From Trifolium pratense (Eukaryota > Streptophyta > Magnoliopsida > Fabales > Fabaceae), in assembly GCF_020283565.1 (NCBI RefSeq), contig NC_060060.1:48038015-48102014 (forward strand): DNA of 64,000 bases, given 5' to 3'. Below the pieces are notes generated by a model. The model had not been told where the DNA came from. It saw only the letters and a list, made by a program, of their open reading frames with translations, and made no database searches. Below, piece by piece: positions 58,625-64,000 of this stretch (position 1 is its first letter; every line of letters begins with the position of its first letter). The position numbers were made by a program, and so were the translations under genes.

Positions 58625-59932
58625 ATTTGGTTGTACAAGTGCATAGGCTAATCACAAACTTCTTCCCTACCCTATTTTCTGAAGAAGACATATATGCTTG
58701 CACACAATGTTAGTTCGGTCGACATTCTAACAAGATTCACGGGGTGTTATCTGTAAAGTATTCTCATTTTGTATCTCAAATTTACACCAACAATCATAGC
58801 ATCTGGGAGATATGAACTTTTCAAGTGTGCGCCCCATTTATAGAATAGGAATTTAATTCATTCCTCTTGTTATGTGTAGCAGTTTCACTATCAGAATTCA
58901 AAAGTGTATTTAATGGGTCTGTGTAGGGATTAATCCCTTGTAATTTGCTTGATATCATTGAGCTGAACATTCTTGATATTCTATTATTTTTGGTATTCTT
59001 AGTTTTCATACAACATTAAATACTGATGACTTGAATGACAATATAGCTTACACAACTTCATTTTCTTGATGAAAAAAATGCAAGTTCTACTAGACGAGTA
59101 CCTAAATATTGTCCATAACACCAACGACAAGTGGCACTAGTTGGTAGTGTTATGGACGACCAATGGAAGAAGCTTGTGGTCCTCTTTGTCTTTGCGATCG
59201 AGACATTGAATTAATAATGTTAGTTTGAAAAAAACAAGGAAACATAAATTAATTGAATTTTGAGGAACACGCGTTTTTCTTTTGTTTTATATCGCGAGAT
59301 CATTGCAAACACAAATGTTGCAACAAAGAAGACGGCATTTTTACATTTAGCATCTCTCATCAGTAATTGGAAGTCTTATATGATTTCTAAGTAATGGTCT
59401 ACGGTGTACCATTGCATAACTTGTAAGACATGTCAATATAGATTTAGAAAGCTACCAAAGCAACTCTCTCAAATAAGGGGCTAAAACATATTACAGGGTA
59501 AAGCAAATTCACTTAAATTAAAATTCACTTAAATGATAGAGACCAAACACATTAATAACCCATCCTATAATTATGAGAATCCAAATCATTAATTACAAAC
59601 TAATTTATACACAGTATTTTCTCACACCGATGAATTTACACTACAATATTGGAACTTATCTTTTCCAGAAAAAAATTTCATTCTCATTTTCACTAATAAT
59701 TACATCATTGTTTCTTGTGTTTAAATATTTCTACAAGAAACAGTTTTCCCACCGTTTCTGTATATATATTTGATAACAAGAAACAAAGTGATACTTATGT
59801 AAAAAGGCCCTAAATAATAATGGACTTATATATCTAGCCTAGATTCTCTGTCTTCACATTGTCGTGCAGTTGTTGATCTCAACCGTTGAATAAAGATTGT
59901 ATGACTCGTCATGAGTTGTATTTAAAGTCGAT
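58625..59932. other. Intergenic between convergent CPSF100 and NLP genes
   Basis: The first ~300 bp probably include the CPSF100 3' UTR. A hairpin with 11-bp arms (GTCCATAACAC ... GTGTTATGGAC) lies at 59111-59157. No gene was recognised in the AT-rich remainder. Confidence 0.5.
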
Positions 59933-60069
59933 TTTTTTTTGTTTGTCAAGTAGCCTAGTAACTAGATATTCAATCCTTGTGGTGAATAAGTGGAGAATCC
60001 CTGGTTCGAACCTCAGCCCCCACATATATAATGTGATATTCCTACCAACTGAGTTATGTTCACATGGAC
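59933..60069 (-). mobile_element. tRNA-derived SINE with 14-bp target duplication
   Basis: On the minus strand: A box AACTCAGTTGGTAGG, B box GGTTCGAACC, a body, and a poly-A tail (T run from 59932 on plus). Target duplication TATTTAAAGTCGAT (59919-59932) versus TATTTAAAGCCGAT (60070-60083) differs at one site. Confidence 0.85.
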
Positions 60070-60188
60070 TATTTAAAGCCGATCTAGGGGAAGTTGGAAT
60101 ACAAACCGTCTAATCTTTATCCAATAGCCAAGATCCCTCGACTGCCTACTTACTTCGAGTGCGCAGAGAATCTAGCTTCCTCTCCTCA

Positions 60189-63100
60189 CTACTCTGAGCT
60201 CTCAACAGAGCTTCCAAGAATGGACACAATATCATGCACAACAAGCCTGATAGTATTGCTGCCTGATGATGTTAAAATATCAATGCACTCCTGCAAGTCA
60301 GCATCACATGCCACCAAAATCCACTCTAGATCATCATCCAAATACTTGATATCAAATGTCCCTACCTCTAGTTTCAATCTTTTGGAAATTTCTTCTCTCA
60401 ATTCCACAATGCCACAGTTCAAAGACACCCTAAACCTTATGATATCATCTCTATATGTTGCCTTAATAGTCACAATCTTTATCTCCTTCTGAGCTAAAGG
60501 AGCGTAATCGAAACATGGAGGATTAGTCCTTGAAGCTTCTAGGACACGATCCTCCAAAACAGCATCTGCTAAAGGACACATATTTTTCAAGTCTTTAGAA
60601 CAACTATCTGCACCTTCAATTAGCATTTCTATAAATGGTTCTTGAGGTTGTGACTTCGAAGCATCAAAATCATTTTCGTTCATCTTAGGTTCTGATGGCA
60701 TTATGCTCAATGAGGTTTGGTGTTCTAACTTGTTTGAAGCAATATGGAGTGGACTTGTAGTTGGAGAATTCAAACCAAATGCTCCTTCAACACCATGGAC
60801 AGATTCAATAACGCACTTGAGCTTTGACAAGGAACGGTTGACCTTTTTTATCTTTCGAGATGGCCAACGGGATATTCCATGCTGCCTGCAGATTCGCTTC
60901 ATCGTAGTAGGACAAACTGTACGGCAAGAATATATCCAAGAACAATATGTTTTATTTTATACTTTTTGCACTTTTTTCGAAACAAAATAAAAGCTACTAT
61001 AATAAACGATGATTAATACAAAAGTTTTGAAGGTCTCTCCAACAACATCACAGTCACAATTCCAGCCACATTTGTCCATATTTTTCTATATGATGAATCA
61101 AAGAATCAAAACGTGACTGCAACTGCAATTTAAAACCTTGGAGATAATTGCACTTTAATAGAGAGAACAAAACGAATATATTGTATAAAAAGGCTAAATC
61201 ATCCAATAATCATACCTCCGAGGCTCTTTGCAGCATCCTTTAGGCTCCCGCTGAAATAGTTTTGCAACACATCAAGACTAATTGATTTCTCAGCTTTTCC
61301 GCGTTTTCTTTGGGAGGTTTTCTTTTTGGTTTTTGTCTCCAATGAAGAGATCCGAGCTATGCTTCCACCGGAATTATCATCAAGAATCCCTCTATCATTT
61401 ATGTCATCAAAGCTCGTGATTATTTTATGTTGTAATGGATCTAGTGGAAGCACTCCCTCGTCCATATTCGGTGAGGCATCATCATGTCTAGTTGATAATT
61501 TTTCAGATTGAATAATCGGAACAGATTCAAGCCTCAAATGAACTCTTCCATTTAATATTTCAACAATTTCAATCGATCCATCCTCCCCAAGTTCAAACCC
61601 AGAAGCAACCTTAAGACTTTGGAAATTTTGTTTCATCATTGCTAATATGGATCCCAACAAAGCCTTATGTTCAGAAAATTCGCTGATACTAGGCGGCAGA
61701 AAAAACTCTAGTACATATTCATCATTTCCGGTATGAAAACTTTGTAAACAGATTGAAAAACAGCTTGTTAAATCAAACATGAGAGCATAATGTACTAAAG
61801 GGTAATCGGTTTTGCAGAATTGAGTAATGTTTTCGCAGAAACACATATTCTGTGACAAAAAAGCTCTACCGGCAACTCCTTGACCTTGTTGTAAGTGATG
61901 CTCAACACATGCATCATGGAAACCCCATGTATGAGAGTCTATTACATAGAACGCTACCTCGGTAATAGACATGCAAACTTGTCCCATACAATAACCGTCA
62001 AAACTTGAGCAACTTTTCTTAAGACCGCCACCATGAGCCAAAACACTTCTATGCCTACAAGGAACCCAAGTTTGTGCCAAAGGTAAATTATGAGTTTCGC
62101 ACACCACTGTCAATATCTCCAAAATCTCGGATAATGCATTCTGCCGGTCTTCATTACAAATCTGGTTTATAAGAATTTCCATGTTATTTGGGTGACAACA
62201 ATAGATAACGTAAATGTTTTATCTTTAATGAAAGACTTGAATATGGACTTGGACGAGTAAACTGTCACTTTGGTGCCTAAATGTGTGAGGCAGTGTTATT
62301 AATCATTATAGTCTCTGAAAGTATTGAAATTACAAAAAACACCCTCGAGTGTGTCTTTTGTTAGTAATTTTATGGACTAAACTCACTAACAAAAGACACA
62401 TTCGAGAACCAAACTAACTAAAGACACATTCAAGGGAAAACACATTCATGGATGTTTTTGTAATTTTAATACAATCAAGAACTATCGTGACAACGCTTAA
62501 CACATTCAATGCGTACCACTATAGTGACTATAAAAAGGGAGAATGCATCATGCATAGTAGTAAAGAGCACCTGACTGTATGGATACTCCAAAATCTCTGA
62601 ACTCCTCAAATTTACTGCCTGCAAGGAAACTGGCAAAAGGTGAAACAGGAATCAAAAAGAATGTTTGTAATTATGTACATTTTACAACATGTTACTATGT
62701 TAGTCAAAATTAAACATTCAAATTATGAGAATTAGGCAAGTCACAAGTTTCAGCAGTCATGAATATCGATCATTGGATGAAGATCAGGCGAGTCATATTT
62801 GAAGTTAATATACAAAATCCGTTTTGCTGAAGTCAAGATACCAATAGTCTAACTCTAACCTTCATCCAACGACTGAGATCTACTAACTGCAATAACTACA
62901 AGGCTCGGTGATTGCAGAGAATACAGATCCGAAAAAGCTTATAACCACCACATGACACTGACCAAACATTAACAAAATAACATAGTTGAAAAGAAACCTA
63001 ACCTCAAGTGCTTTGCAGACTTTATCAACCTCAGGAGCATAGTTAATCTTCTGTGAAGTCATAATCAATTCCAACACAGCAACACACGATTGCCCTGGAG

Positions 63101-63583
63101 GTTCAAACACCGGCAATGCCAAAGTTCCACGAACATTGTAATGTAAAGCATGATTTAGCCTTGAATATTCTTTACTAGAATAGTACTGAACATTAGGAGT
63201 CCATTCTGGTAACTTCTGCTGAAAAACTCTTCCAGGAAGCCCTAAAATTTCATCGTTTTCTCCATCAACAGAAAACATATACATCAAAGAAACTGTTCTA
63301 TATTGATGAAGTCCATTACTGTGTGGATCAAGAACAAATGGTTGGCCTGAAGTTGTGAGTTTATACCGATTTCCGTTCCTCACCGGCGCCCAAACTTGAG
63401 CTAGAACATTCTGTTCAGTCCACTCTTTGAATTGCCTAAGAGCTTGTGTCATTCTTTCCTTGATTAGACAATAACCATGTGGATTTTGTAAAGGTGGAAG
63501 TGCATCTACATGTTGGGGTGTCACATGTTTTTTCTTGTCGTCATTTTCGACTCGATTTTCGGTTACTATCTTTGTGTTGTTAC
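60189..63583 (-). CDS. NIN-like protein (NLP6/7 type) transcription factor, 5' exon off window
   Basis: NLP proteins are nuclear regulators that bind nitrate-responsive cis-elements and activate primary nitrate-response genes. Visible exons in order: 63003-63583, 62571-62618, 61216-62161, 60189-60916, all GT-AG and in frame, giving 767 aa. The first visible exon starts at an acceptor (CTACTACTTTCAG), so an N-terminal exon lies beyond the window. The conserved nitrate-responsive/GAF-like region comes first (IKERMTQAL, LAQVWAPVRNGN, LPEWTPNVQYYSSKEYSRL; then ETHNLPLAQTWVPC, FHDACVEHHLQQGQGVAG). RWP-RK (ISLDVLQNYFSGSLKDAAKS, then CPTTMKRICRQHGISRWPSRKIKK split over two exons) and a C-terminal PB1 domain (~670-755; DDIIRF, FDIKYLDDD) follow. 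The RWP-RK to PB1 linker seems shorter than in Arabidopsis NLP7. Closest type NLP6/NLP7, by memory of the family. Confidence 0.93.
62264..62528. mobile_element. Foldback MITE in an NLP intron, ~265 bp
   Basis: Ends GTCACTTTGGTGCC and (reverse complement) GTCACTATAGTGGTACG, with inner inverted blocks ATTGAAATTACAAAAAACA and GTTTTTGTAATTTTAAT. Inside, AAAGACACATTCRAG is repeated. Non-coding. Confidence 0.65.
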
Positions 63584-63905
63584 CTGAAAGTAGTAGCTTC
63601 AATCAGAACTGCAGGTCCAGCATAAACTACAAAGTTCAAGTTTAGAATCAAATAGCTTTTACATTTATATTAATAACATCTTTGGATTTAACATAACATT
63701 ATATTTAGAACTTTTCTTGATCCCTACCTATAACTGTACATGTTTTGTGTCTAGTTAGCTATGAAGCACTGACACAGACGTAGACATTGGACAGGCGGAC
63801 ACGACATTGATATGTTGGCACCGATTATAATTTGAGAAAATAGGACACAACTTCAATCTAATGTGTCGGTGCTACATATTGATTATGTCCTACAATTTCA
63901 TAGAC
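63584..63905. other. Probable first-intron sequence of the NLP gene
   Basis: Non-coding sequence upstream of the splice acceptor at 63584. It includes a GACACAGACG/GGACAGGCGGACAC-type stretch common in legume MITEs. Confidence 0.4.
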
Positions 63906-64000
63906 TGTTAAGAGTTTCACATCGATTGTGAGATGACCTGAATATGACTTTATAAAGTAGAGGCAATCCTCACCTTACAAGCCGGTTTTGTAAGTTTGAG
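63906..64000 (+). repeat. LTR-like repeat cut by the window end
   Basis: TGTTAAGAGTTTCACATCGA, then TTATAAAGTAGAGGCAATCC and CTTACAAGCCGGTTTTGTAA, match the beginning of a repeat type (TGTTAAGAGTCCCACATCGG) that I recall as widespread in legume and other plant genomes. Only the left part is present. Confidence 0.45.

Noticed and set aside
59933..60069. Functional tRNA gene, suggested by the GGTTCGAACC B box
   Set aside because: No cloverleaf can be drawn, and a poly-A tail with target duplication shows it is a SINE.

Overview
This is plant nuclear DNA. It is AT-rich, its genes are split by GT-AG introns, and it is crowded with LTR retrotransposons, MITEs, SINEs and Helitrons. The style of the CC-NBS-LRR gene and the repeats points to a papilionoid legume of the Medicago/Trifolium/Pisum group; this is inference, because no organellar or rDNA marker is present. 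No operons, CRISPR arrays, rRNA genes or intact tRNA genes were seen.

Genes from left to right. (1) 1-4209 (+): an NBS-LRR immune receptor, open through the left edge, with a tandemly repeated N-terminal coiled-coil region and eroded nucleotide-binding motifs. (2) 6090-7913 (-): an intronless EXO70 exocyst subunit. (3) 21427-22731 (+): ribosomal protein eL36, three coding exons plus a 5' UTR intron, with telo-box and site II promoter motifs. (4) 34641-43837 (-): a predicted chloroplast S-layer-homology coiled-coil protein, ten exons and 963 aa. (5) 48705-58624 (+): CPSF100, eighteen exons and 740 aa, including one GC-AG intron. (6) 60189-63583 (-): a NIN-like (RWP-RK/PB1) nitrate-response transcription factor whose 5' exon or exons lie beyond the right edge. 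Genes 4 and 5 are head to head, as their Arabidopsis homologues AT5G23890/AT5G23880 are (from memory).

Mobile DNA fills the rest. 8.2-15.8 kb is a pile of foldback elements and MITEs, including a 181-bp Mutator-type MITE with a perfect 9-bp target duplication. 15976-19131 is a young Ty3/gypsy element of Tat type, deleted from gag straight into the end of integrase. 24.1-25.8 kb is a dead MULE/FAR1-type transposase gene. 26003-31426 is a minus-strand Ty1/copia element with nearly identical LTRs but a decayed interior. That interior is studded with short palindromes whose arms differ but whose 5-nt loop is the same; this is the most unusual structure in the window. A second, older copia sits in intron 1 of the S-layer gene. 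A 125-bp and a 2.37-kb Helitron, plus one orphan Helitron end, share a terminal hairpin; the large one stops about 330 bp before the CPSF100 start codon. Two minus-strand SINEs carry long target duplications, and CPSF100 intron 16 holds an apparently exact 396-bp tandem duplication.

The six genes are housekeeping or signalling genes that share no pathway. Their adjacency reflects ordinary plant gene order separated by transposon insertions. All splice junctions were placed by eye from consensus sites, reading-frame continuity and family knowledge, without transcript data.
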